From NCBI GenBank assembly GCA_014529385.2, contig CM043959.1, forward strand, positions 49,855,122-49,919,121: a DNA stretch of 64,000 nucleotides, read 5' to 3'. The stretch comes from Adiantum capillus-veneris. Taxonomy: Eukaryota > Streptophyta > Polypodiopsida > Polypodiales > Pteridaceae. The notes under the pieces were generated by a model. The model did not search any database, was not told the DNA's origin, and was given only the letters and a program-made list of their open reading frames with translations. Positions within the stretch are counted from its first letter, which is position 1, and each line of letters starts with the position of its first letter. Shown one piece after another: positions 1-10,300 of this stretch. A program made the position numbers and the translations under genes.

Positions 1-577
1 ATCGACCAACTTAGAAAACCAGAAGGGTTTAGGGTTTAGGGTTTTGGTGGCATTTTTCCAATTAGAATAAATTTTGGATTATGCCAAAATTCAAGAAAGG
101 AGGGAAGGATGTAGAAGGCGAGGCGAGTCCCAACAGGTGGGAATTTCCCCTTAGAAGGCCAACGAGTGGGAAACGAGAATAGCTCACTGGCAGTGATTAC
201 CGTAATTATTGTATGCAGTTACTGTAGTAACTCCTCAGAGCTATAAATAGGACCCACTACACTCTGTAACCAGGATTCTTGGCTTTTTGGCTTTTGGATT
301 TCTAAACACTTTTGGATTTCTAAACACTTTTGGTTTACGAGCTCTTAGCTTCTAGATTCACTCTTATAATCATTTACTCGTGTATTCAGCCTTGTAATCA
401 TTTACTCCTATAATCATCTGAGCTTAATCTTGTTGTACAGTGTACTGGTTATCCTCGAGTTAATGATCTGAATCTAAAAATACCATTTCTAGTCTTCCAG
501 TTGCGTCTTTCATTTCCTTATATCATTCGATTTTAGTTCTCTATTTCAGCCTAATACTCTGTTTCAATTCTCACTAA
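1..577 (+). other. LTR-like fragment with a TATA box
   Basis: No coding potential is recognised. A TATA-like motif (CTATAAATAG) lies at 241-250, after a GC-poorer stretch and before a pyrimidine-rich tract, which is the usual layout around the U3/R junction of a plant LTR. A short direct duplication (TTTGGATTTCTAAACAC) lies at about 293-329. The fragment abuts a minus-strand RNase H remnant on its right, so it may be a piece of a separate element. Neither LTR end is identified. Confidence 0.3.
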
Positions 578-1420
578 CTGACTGGGCCTTCTTAAGTGCA
601 TTAGTCAATGGAGATGCAATTTTAACATAGCCTTCAATAAAAGTACTATACCATCATTTTAAACCAATAAAGACACGTACTTTCTTTATTGATTTTTGTG
701 TAGGCCAAGCTACATTAGCTTCTATCTTACTTGGATAAGTAAAATCACCATCCTTGGCCATAATGAATCCCAAATAAGCCACCATGTCAAGAAAGAAGGT
801 GCATTTGCTATGCTCAGCATAAAGCTGATTCTGACGTAGAAGTTAAAGTGCTCGTTGCACATGTTGTTCATGTTCTTCTCTGCTCATTTAGTAAACTAGG
901 ATACCATCAAAGAAGACAAGAACAAAATCAATAAGATGCTCTCTAAACACATCGATCATAAGACAATTAAAAGTTGCAGGAGCATTTGTAAGTCCAAAAG
1001 GCATGATTGTAAATCCATAATGTCCAAAACAAGTGTCGAATCTTGTCTTTGGTATATCCTCCTCCTTGATTGAGATTTGGTAATACCTTGACTTAAGATC
1101 AATTTTTGTGAAGATAGAAGCTCCATGTAATCGATCAAGTAAGTCATCAATCCTTGGTATTGAATACTTATTCTTGACTTTTACCTCATTCAATCCACGA
1201 TAATTGATACAAATACATAGAGTATCATCCTTATTTTGATTAAAGAGAACACAAGTACTCCATGGAGAAACACAAGGCTGAAAGAATCCTTGTTCAAGAA
1301 GCTAAGTAAGTTTCTCTTTGAGTTCCGTAGACTCAAGTAATGACATTTTGTATGGTCTACGAGCAATTGGTTAAGCTCCTGGAATAAGCTCTATTGCATG
1401 ATCAACTTCACCTTAGGCAA
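578..1420 (-). pseudogene. Ty3/gypsy reverse transcriptase-RNase H fragment
   Basis: On the minus strand, pieces in several frames give the Ty3/gypsy RT order: an N-terminal block with [20 protein letters not shown] near 1150-1200, then [13 protein letters not shown], the [13 protein letters not shown] block near 975-1010, and the active-site segment VFFDGILVY at 888-915. The connection region and start of RNase H continue to about 578 (the MAKDGDFTYPSKIEANVAWP part near 700-760). The active-site motif, normally F/Y-x-D-D, reads F-F-D-G, so the second Asp is lost. Several stops and frameshifts break the frame, and nothing of integrase follows. It is a dead pol fragment of the same general type as the one at 26150-28700, continuous with the protease fragment to its right. 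Confidence 0.85.
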
Positions 1421-2270
1421 TAAGTGTAAAAGTTATTTGGAAAATAAATCATCAATTTCTGTAAACCATTTGGTTTCAGGCGTGTCTGACTTCTTTCCTG
1501 TAGGGTTAATCTGTACTGCTTAAATCATTTCATTCTTCCTCTGTAACTCTTCATAAGTATGGTAAAGTTCACTAGTTTAAGGTTATTCTCCCATTTCTCA
1601 GTAACTATAACTCTAGAGTTTTGGTTATTTACAAAAGTCAATGAAGCATCTTTACAACGAATGTGAGCATCAAAGGCCTTAAGCCAATCCATTGCTAGGA
1701 TTCCATCATAGACTCCTATGGGTAAGACTCTAAAATTTGCAAAAGTGTTGTGACCATCCAAAACAAAATTGAAGTTACCCTTTAAAGTAGAAGATTTAAC
1801 CTTCCTACCCATAGCTAATTCCACTGTAAAGTATGAACCAGGGTGTTCAAGAAAAATGAGGTTTCTAATGCACCTATGAGATACAGAAGAATGTGTACTC
1901 CCATATCAATCAATAAGGTAAAATAATTACCTTGATACTCTATTGGGGTTTGAATTATTGAAAATTTTTCATTCACTCCGTGATGTTTAATTGGAGCATG
2001 AACATACTCATTTTTAAAATTCCCTTTGCCTCTAGCACCTTGAGCTCTATAGGCTTGAGGTCTTACTTGAGGTATTTGATTTCCTCCTCCTCCTCCTTGA
2101 CGAGGTTGAATGTTAAAGTTATTCCCATTGTTGTTGTTGTTGTTGTTTTTGGCACGTGGTCCATTTCGGACAAAAGGTGGATTGCCTGGTCAAAAGTTTC
2201 GTTGGTTCTACGGTTGTCTTTGATCTTGGTTAAAGATCTGCTAATTGCATTTTTGCTAAGTTGTAGGTGG
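1421..2270 (-). pseudogene. Ty3/gypsy protease and gag C-terminal fragment
   Basis: The minus strand at 1525-1824 encodes the end of a retropepsin domain (FANFRVLPIGVYDGILAMDW), which closely resembles the segment at 27232-27600. Upstream, near 1890-1960, the protease start reads IIQTPIEYQGNYFTLLIDMG: the catalytic D-T/S-G is D-M-G here. A Gly/Arg/Gln-rich gag tail extends to about 2250. This is the 5' part of the pol fragment at 578-1420, and its gag N-terminus is cut off at the LTR that begins at 2271. In-frame stops show it is not functional. Confidence 0.75.
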
Positions 2271-3180
2271 TGGAGAGGGGGAATGGGGGAACACACCCAT
2301 GATAACAACAAAGGCCTCTCTATAGCTCAGGGTATCCATAAAACCCCTATCCTCTCAGAAAACACCTTCAAAAACACACTTCTCACTAGCATACCACCCC
2401 GTGCTCTTTTTCCAATGCTTACACACTCCACAAGTCCACCGCACAACACACACCTCCTACCATAGTATGTCTCCACCCTTTCTCATGCACACAGTCACTC
2501 AATCTCACTCAATTGGAACACATCCACATTACCGGCACCACGGGAAAGCACAAGAGTAGGATAAAGAGAAGGGGGGATGGGGAAACAGCAACATAATTGG
2601 GCAATAATTGCATGATTATGCTTCAAAAGGTATGTACATAGCTTGCAATGCCATTAGAATGGCCATTTTCAAGAGAAATTACAAATGGATTGGACAGGCA
2701 CACTATCCTGTCACAAGGCTCCACTTTGCAGGCTTCAAAAAGCACCAAAAAAAACCCCATTTTGATTAAAAATTTACTTTTATAGTGGGGGGCCTTCAGC
2801 TTTGGAAATTGCACTTTAACTGGCCCATCCAGCATCCCAATTTGGAAACTTTTTAAAGGGGGATTTTCTTTGCTTTCATCTGCTCTCTTTAGCTCTCTTT
2901 CACTTGTGCTCTTGAAGGGGGGGTGCACTAGCGATGTCGCTAGTCACCCGAGGCATTTCTTCCCCTCTCTTAACCTTACCCCTTTTTATCCATGACTTTT
3001 CCCCTCTGGGCATTTGACCCACCTGCACTCCATGTGCCCACCTTGGTTGGCTTGGCTTTGCATTGTCCGGCTTGCCTTTGAAACCGCCCTTGGACTACCC
3101 TTGCTTGGTCTTCTTTATTGGCCAACTCCAAGATAATTTGGCCCATTTGCCTGACTTGGGACCATTTGACTTTCCTGACT

Positions 3181-3183
<3 letters not shown>

Positions 3184-3274
<91 letters not shown>
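3184..3274 (+). repeat. (CT)n microsatellite, about 45 units
   Basis: Uninterrupted CT/TC dinucleotides inside the left LTR of the LARD-like element. The matching place in the right LTR (about 15905-15935) has only a short, interrupted CT-rich stretch, so the tract grew in this copy after insertion. Confidence 0.97.
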
Positions 3275-3276
<2 letters not shown>

Positions 3277-3508
3277 CCCATGGGTCTCTGCTCACTTACC
3301 CGGTCTTGGTCCCATTCTCTCTGTCCAGAACTGCCTCTTATTGCCACGCCCCGAGCACACTTCTTTCTCTCTCGCTCATGGACTCCCTTTTGGTCTTTTG
3401 GCTTCCCTTTGCTCGGCCAGATTTCCTCCTCTTTCTTACACTCTCTTTCTCCTCCGCTATGTGACTTCCCCTCACCCTACCACTAGCGATATTGCTAGGG
3501 GGAGGGGA

Positions 3509-3531
3509 GGGGGGGGGGGGGGGGGGGGGGG
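3509..3531 (+). repeat. Poly-G run with upstream G blocks
   Basis: Twenty-three consecutive G, preceded by GGGGG-A-GGGG-A (3498-3508). The right LTR has a matching run of 15 G, C, 8 G at 16171-16194. Both follow the motif AGCGATATTG. The pattern can form a G-quadruplex on the plus strand and is a likely site of sequencing or replication error. Confidence 0.9.
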
Positions 3532-4746
3532 TGCTTCAACATCATCTCAAAAAGGGAGGGCTCCTCACGGGCATGGGAACGGCCACCCGTGGGGTGCATG
3601 CCGCATCATCACCTTCAAGTTCGGTTGTCAACAACTGATTCCACGTGGGCACCCCCCACTGGTGGAACCCCTTGCCGGCCAAACATGGCAAGCCGCCACC
3701 CCTGACACACACAACGCCTTCACAGTCTTGTTGTTGCTACGTATGGGCTCCAAAGGAGCACCTCATCCATGTGATACATACGATGGGCTTCACCCCCGGT
3801 CCTTATAAACTCCAAGGCCCGATTGCAGCCTTGCATGTGGGGCTATGCATCACCACATGACAGCTACCCGGCGCCCATCCCTTAGGGTAATCTTGAAATC
3901 CCTAAAAAATATCCCCTCACACTCATTTGTTTCCCCCCCACTTCACAAGCCTGCTACATTTTGCTCCAGGATTGGTTTCCCAAGCCCTAAAGCCCGACCG
4001 AGACTCCATTGTGCCGACTTCAACACAGGAAATCTTCATTACCTTTGGTCTCCGTTGAGCTCTCCATCTGAGACTGTAAAAAACCGAGGAAAAACATTTG
4101 TATGCACTCCACCGCTAAATGCTCCCATCTTTACCAGGCCGTAACTCGGCGCTCGGGAACCTGATCCATAAACCATGACTTCCTCCTCACTCCATACGGT
4201 ATGATCTATTTGCTTGAACCTTATCAAATCCCAAAAGATTCTAGATGGTATGACTCCCCATGCGGTCAACCAGGCCCATAACTAGCCCTCGACAAAACTT
4301 CGACTAGCCATAACTTGCAATCCAGATCTCTTAGCAATCCGAGAAGATAGGTATGCTCCATAAGTTGATCTCTACACGCCTATCTACTGACATTCTCTTG
4401 GGCCACCTTTCCCCATCTTCCATGTCCGTCAAGGATCTGCAACACCTTTAACTTTGAGCTTCAGTATCTTGCACACCGGGGCTCCGTTTGACGAGTCGTC
4501 TGCAGGAGCACCTTAAACTCCACATTTTCTAGAGCACTCAATCAGCCCTTCGAGCACCTTGATTTTTCATCCCATCTTGACCAATCTTGGAGACTTTGTT
4601 GGCCTAAAAATCCTCATTAAGCATACTTCCCCGCTGCCATTGGTCTGCCTAGAGACTCCATACCTGCTCTAGCCTTCTGCAAGGCACCTGCCTGGAGCCT
4701 TTGCTTGGCATTGATCACTTTCTTGCACAGACCAACCTTGGCTGCA

Positions 4747-4764
4747 CCATCATTTCCCACCCCC
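4747..4764 (-). promoter_or_regulatory. Polypurine tract of the LARD-like element
   Basis: Read on the minus strand this is GGGGGTGGGAAATGATGG, directly followed by the LTR start TGCAGCC. A purine run just inside the 3' LTR is the primer for plus-strand DNA synthesis in LTR elements, and it fixes the orientation. Confidence 0.65.
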
Positions 4765-5750
4765 TAGTTGAACATTTATGTTCAGCCACACAAAAGCTTA
4801 CTGCAGTAAAAAACTACAACACCAGAAAAAACTCTCTGTACACCACAAAACCACCTATGTAAAAAAACCACCTATGTATACCACAAAACCACCTATGTAC
4901 AAAAAATGACATTTGTCACCCACCACATTTCTCAAGAGGGTTGACCACCACCCTGATTTACCATCATCTTCCTCTAGTGTTGCACTCCCGCACATAGCCA
5001 ATTGTCCACATAGATTTCTCTCGGCATACCTCCCTCAATCCAAACATCCACAAGCCAATCTTCCACAAAAAACAAAGCATCATCAAGCATACCATCATGC
5101 TCATACATACCACCACTTTCACTGGATATATCGGACCCTGTCTCCCAACCATGTAGCACGACTTGTGAAGGGCACAATGGTTGATATGCATACTCCCCCA
5201 CGACAACCTTTGTCGGCACAACCATAAAAGCAAATTCTTGCTCTCCAAAGGAGCCTCCACATGTGGAGGGGCTAGCCTTTGCATCACTTGTATCATGATC
5301 AAAGCTTTCCCAATGAGCACCTGTGTTTCTCCATCCATCTCACCCACTGGGTCATGAAACCCCCAATCATCCTCATCATCCAAGCATACCTACCCAAAAT
5401 AACATGTACCCAAGGCATCATTCATCTACATCGAATCATCCTTGCCTTCCATACTTGTATCTTGTCCTCTTTTCATACCCACAACACGTTTCTCCTTCTT
5501 GGGGAACCTTTGTACCTGCTATACAACCAAAGGATATTCCAGAGCTACCTTGACAAGCATCATCATCAACATGGTGTTGTACAATACCCTCACCTACATA
5601 TCTTCATTCCCAAATGTTGATACTCTTACCTGGTCTTCATTTGTAGCAGCTACCACCGCATCTTTATGCATATAACAAGGTAATTTTATCTTTACCAGTA
5701 TAGAGTCCTTGGAATCCATCTCCTCGCCATAGAATGCGGATCCACTATCA
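4765..5750 (-). other. 3' part of the LARD-like element interior
   Basis: This lies between the polypurine tract and the chromovirus insertion. A minus-strand reading frame (4964-5383) contains an acidic start (MDDEDDWGFHDP) and no recognisable domain. With the frame at 13982-14338 it looks like a decayed continuation of the gag-side coding region, interrupted by the nested insertion at 5751-5754. No pol motifs are seen. Confidence 0.5.
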
Positions 5751-5754
5751 AAGC

Positions 5755-6964
5755 TGTAACATTTAATGGCCTATAATCTTATGTGTAGCGGAAATTAGCA
5801 TGAACATAGTGGACATTTCATTAGAATAGATTCCTAATGAGAATTACAAGAGTGCTTGGGTGGAGAGAGCAACAAAAAGCATAACTTAGCTTAGTAATTA
5901 GCTTGGTAGAGAAGATGAGCATGCATTGAAGCTTGGCTCTTGGTTGGATTTGCATCCACATGCCAAGAGAGTGTTGATGTAGGCTTCTATCTCACAAGCT
6001 TGGAGTAGGTGATGAGCTCTCCATTAAAGCTTGGGAGGAGATAGAGTATTTTCCCTTCACACATGGTCAAGTGTGAGAGTGTGTGTGTCCATGCCAAGCA
6101 AAAATCAGCCCCCCCTCTCTCTTGGGCGAGCCCTAGCTGCTAATTAGGTCTGGCTTTTGCCTCATTGGACCTCCCCAGGTCAAGCCAATAGGAATTAAGC
6201 AGCAAAAGTGATAGCCTTCTGACATGTGTCCCCCTTTCCCCTTTTGTGAGAGCTTTAGGTAATTAAATAATTAAACTAAACTCTCATTGGACCCCTTTGC
6301 CTCCTGGCCAATAGGAATCAGGCAAGCCATGGGGCTCTTGAATGCTCATTGGACCCCTTGGGTGACTGCCCAATAGTCTTCTAGGAGACTTAATTCTCAT
6401 TGGTTTCTTTTATTAAATGTTTTTAAATTAATTAAACTAGATTTACTCCAGCTTAATTCTCATTGGTCCACTTCAAGGGTCTTCCAATAGGAACTGGGCA
6501 CACCTTGTGGGCATCTGGCCTAGGGAGCTGACATGTGTCCCTCATTCCCTTTGTGTAAAGGGAGCCTGTGTGTGTGTGTGTGTGGCTTTCTCTCTCATCC
6601 CCTAGCTTTGGGGCTCACCCCCTCCCATGTAGGGATGTGCAAAGACTTTTTAGGGCACACTCAAAGCATCCAATTTTTCCTAGGGTTGACCTTTGGACAC
6701 AACCTTTGAATTTTGGAACCTTAGCATTTTGGAAGTCTTAATGGGCTGAACCTTAGGGTCTTTTTGGCCCATTGTTTCACATGGCTCTTTTGCAGATGGC
6801 CCCCCCTTTGGATCCCTATTTTCCCTCCTTTGGATCTCTACTGTGGCCGGTCTGCTAGCTTAACCAATATTCTAGCTTTTTCTCCCTTGGCACTTCCCCA
6901 CATTAAATGATCAGTTTAATATGAGAAAATCATTTAGGAGAATTAGATATTGATTATTATGACA
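5755..6964 (-). repeat. 3' LTR of chromovirus copy 1
   Basis: 1,210 bp, about 99 percent identical to 12687-13894. In element sense it begins TGTCATAATAATC and ends AAATGTTACA. It carries four inverted ATTGG/CCAAT pairs and a GT microsatellite near 6570. Relative to the LTRs of copy 2 it lacks a segment of about 383 bp. I did not find a clear TATA box. Confidence 0.95.
6164..6488 (-). promoter_or_regulatory. Cluster of inverted CCAAT/ATTGG pairs in U3
   Basis: On the plus strand, ATTGG at 6164, 6286, 6348 and 6462 is each followed by CCAAT ending at 6189, 6312, 6374 and 6488, so every pair spans 26-27 bp. A lone ATTGG lies at 6399. The context is consistent: CTCATTGGAC... and ...CCAATAGGAA. 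The same modules occur in all four chromovirus LTRs, for example 51305-51330 and 51594-51620. CCAAT boxes bind NF-Y in plants, so this may be an enhancer; that role is inferred. Confidence 0.55.
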
Positions 6965-7320
6965 TTACCTCTCTCTTGAAATCATAGTCGTCCTCGACTA
7001 TGGTGTAGAGAAGATAAAGCATATGCATGAGTCCTTTTCTTAGCGGGTAGAGGATCCCTATGTTACCCTACGACATCATTCCATAATGGATGACTAGTCC
7101 ATTTGGCGCTTGAGAGCCTGAGGCTGCCGCAAGCATGTCTGCACATTAGTCCTATCAGTCTTCCATAGTAGAGTGACAAGCTCTACTTGGTGTTCGGGAG
7201 ACGTCGCCTCCGCAAACTTGATCTAAGCATGCATACTACTTCATTTTTGTGCACAAATAAAGAAAAAGAGAGTCTTATAAGACAAAAATTTTGTTCATTT
7301 TTAACATTTTGTACATTTGC
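6965..7320 (-). other. 3' untranslated region and polypurine tract, chromovirus copy 1
   Basis: This lies between the gag-pol stop and the 3' LTR. The polypurine tract (minus AAGAGAGAGG, 6968-6977) lies 3 bases from the LTR. Just upstream in element sense is a perfect hairpin: arms CATAGTCG (6983-6990) and CGACTATG (6995-7002), with a 4-base loop. Both are preserved in copy 2. No reading frame is seen in the rest. Confidence 0.75.
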
Positions 7321-10300
7321 TTACTCTTGGGAAGCATTGTAAGCATTGACAAGGTTTAGGTTATCCTTTAATTGTATGCCTTGCATCCATCTAGCATCTT
7401 CAAAAGGATAATTCTTAAACTTAATAAGATATCGTCGGATAGTCTTACCGCCTCTTAATACCTTGTCTTCATGTCGGAGAATGGACTCGGGCTGCAGCAC
7501 CTCCTCGTGGTCCTCGATCTCCGGTGGGTCTTCAATAGTTGGTTCTTGAGGTGGCTCTCCTTTGTAAGGCTTTAATAGGCTCACATGAAAAGCATTGTGT
7601 ATGAGCCAATGATTGGGCAACTTAAGTTGATAGGCCATCTCATTGATTGGCCTAAGAATCTGGAAGGGACCATAATACCTTTTTGCTAGTTTAGCATAGT
7701 ACTTTTGGTGGCCCGTAGGATTCTTGCCCGTCGTGTGCCTTAATCGAGCCTTGGGAAACTTTAACAAGACCCAATCGTTTTCTTTAAAGGCTTGGGCTCT
7801 TCTGTGCTTGTCAGCAGCAGCCTTTTGCCTTTGCTGTGAGATAGAGATAGCATCCTTAATCTTTTGGAAAGATTCTTGTAGGTCTTGGCTATACTCATCT
7901 GCAGCGAAGATCTTCCCATGTACCTTAAGTAGCAAGGGACTTTTTGATCTTCCCTCAATTACCTCGAAAGGTGCTTTTCCTGTGGAAGTATGTACAGTGT
8001 TATTGTAAGCATACTCTACTAAGGGTAAGTACTTCTCCCATTGGGATCTTTGATCTACTTCCGTTACATAGGCTTTTAGTAGATCAAGAATGGTTAGGTT
8101 AGCTATTTCACTTTGGCCATCGGTTTGTGGATGATAGGCCGAAGAGAAGTTTAGCCTTGTTCCTAAATTCTCAAAGAGACCCTTCCAGAAATTACTGGTC
8201 ATTCTAGGATCTCTATCCGACACTATGGACATTGGCAAGCCATGGTACTTGAAAATTTGTGAAATGAAGAGGGTTGCCATTTGATGGGCTTTGATAGTCT
8301 TTTTGACAGGTATAAAATGAGCTTGTTTACTGAACCTGTCTACTATCGTCCATATTCCCGTATTCCCATGGATAGACTTAGGCAATCCAAAGATAAAATC
8401 CATGGATATGCTCTCCCAAGGTGAATTAGGGATTGGCAATGGTTGAAGCAATCCAAGTTGCTTCCCTCTATCAAATTTTGTCTTTTGACATACCACACAT
8501 TTGGAAACATACTCGTGTATGTTCACTTTTATGGTAGGCCAATAGAAATATGTTTCAATTCCCTTTAGGGTAGACTGAATCCCTCTATGCCCCGCATATG
8601 GGGGAGCATGAGATTCATACATTACTTTCTCACGTAGTGAGTTAGTAACGCATAGTCTATTGCCATAGAGAAGATAACCATCTTGTAAAGTAAATGGTTC
8701 TTCTTTCTTCCCTAATGCAAGGGCTGAAATCACATCTCTAAAATCGGGATCAATAGCATACTCATCTATCATTGAAGATAGATCATTGTGAGTTGCTATG
8801 GAAACCGCATTCACTCTCGGTCGTCTTGAGAGTGCATCGGCTACTTGATTATGCTTGCCAGCAATGTGAGCAATATGAAAATGAAATTGCGAAAGAGAAT
8901 TTGCCCACCTCATTTGTTTGTCGGAGAGCTTGGTCTGCGTCATGAAGTACTTAAGACTTTGGTGATCCGTTCGCAGAATGAAAGGAGTCCCCAATAAATA
9001 GTGCTTCCATGAGTCTAAGGCATGTAGAACTGCAAGGAGTTCTTTTTCGTATATGCCTAGAGCTTGCTCAACAGGGTCGAGCCTTCGACTCTCATAGCCT
9101 ATGGCGTGCCCTTCTTGGAGCAGAACAGCCCCAAGGCAATCACCACAAGCATCACATTGGACCTCAAATGGTTTTGAGAGATCCGGTAGTGTAAGCACAG
9201 GTTGAGAGATAAGCTTTTCTTTAAGCTTTTCAAAGCATTGTTCTCCTTAGCAGACCATGTATACCTAACATTTTTCTTTGTTAGGTCATGTAATGGTCCT
9301 GCAATTTGTGAGAACTTTTCTATGAAGCGTCTATAGTATGCACACATACCTATAAAGCTTCTTAGTTCATGAAGATTCCTTGGTTTAGGCCATCCTTTTA
9401 TTACCTCTAACTTGGATGGATCCATTTGGATTCCATCTTGAGAGATAATGTGACCTAAATATTGAATCTCTTGCAAGAAAAATTCACTTTTCTTTCGATT
9501 AACATAAAGTTTATTCTCTCTTAAAACTTGAAATATTACCTGGAGGTGTTGCTTGTGTTCCTCCAATGAATTAGAGTAGATGATAATATCATCAAAGAAC
9601 ACTCCAGTGAAGGTTCGATGAGGCCTGAACAGCTTCTCCATCAAGCGGTTGAATGTGGCTGGTGCATTGGTCAAGCCAAAAGGCATGACAATGTATTCGT
9701 AAAGACCAAATGTAGTACGAAATGCGGTCTTTACAATGTCTTGATCAACTATCCTTATTTGATGATAGCCACTTTTTAGGTCAATCCTACTGAAGTAGGT
9801 TGATCCTTGTAGCTTATCAAATAGGTCTTCTACCCTTGGAACGGGAAACCTATTCTTGATAGTGATCCTATTTAGTGCTCTATAGTCGACACACATACGA
9901 TATGTGCCGTCTTTCTTTTGCACTAATAGCACAGGTGAGCAAAATGGAGATGAGCTAGGCCTAACCATGCCCTTCTCAACTAACTCATGCACTTGCCGCA
10001 TAATCTCCTCTTGTTGAGCTTGAGAAACTCTATAAGGAGGTTTGTTAGGCGGTGAACTTCCTGGAAGAAGTTCAATTGCATGGTCGTCATTACCTCATTT
10101 AGGAGGTAGCTCACAAGGGATGTCGTCAATAAAAACATCTTGAAACCCCTTGAGAAAATTAGATAACTCTAATTCCTTTTGGTTGCTTTTATTTTCTTTT
10201 GTTAAAGCATTAGGTTCATTTTGAGAATCTTTAACAAAAATCATGTACACGGAAATAGAGCTCTTTATTGACTTGTTGAAAGCTGGTGTATGTACAATGG

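Larger units (their letters stand above)
2271..4746 (-). repeat. 3' LTR of the old LARD-like element
   Basis: It aligns along its whole length with 14958-17388, with many substitutions and indels. On the plus strand both begin TGGAGAGG.GGAATGGGGG and end near CTTGGCTGYA, which gives TG...CA ends. It holds a long CT microsatellite (3184-3274), a 23-G run (3509-3531) and two short inverted repeats: ACTAGCGA with TCGCTAGT at 2927-2944, and CTAGC with GCTAG at 3483-3498. The reading frames across the CT tract (poly Ser-Leu or Arg-Glu) are artefacts. Confidence 0.75.

Noticed and set aside
25..45. Telomere-like GGGTTTA units near the left edge
   Set aside because: Fewer than three units; too short to call an interstitial telomere, and such words are common in plant DNA.
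2976..3486. Long frames encoding Ser-Leu or Arg-Glu repeats
   Set aside because: They are translations of the CT microsatellite on both strands. The same applies to frames at 19828-20634.
4964..5383. A host gene in the 4.8-5.7 kb stretch
   Set aside because: The frames are low-complexity or acidic, have no domain, and the region lies inside the LARD-like element between its polypurine tract and the nested insertion.
7724..8008. Plus-strand frames opposite the chromovirus pol (also 10701-11367, 45543-45827, 48521-49187)
   Set aside because: They are antisense shadows of a well-supported gag-pol frame.
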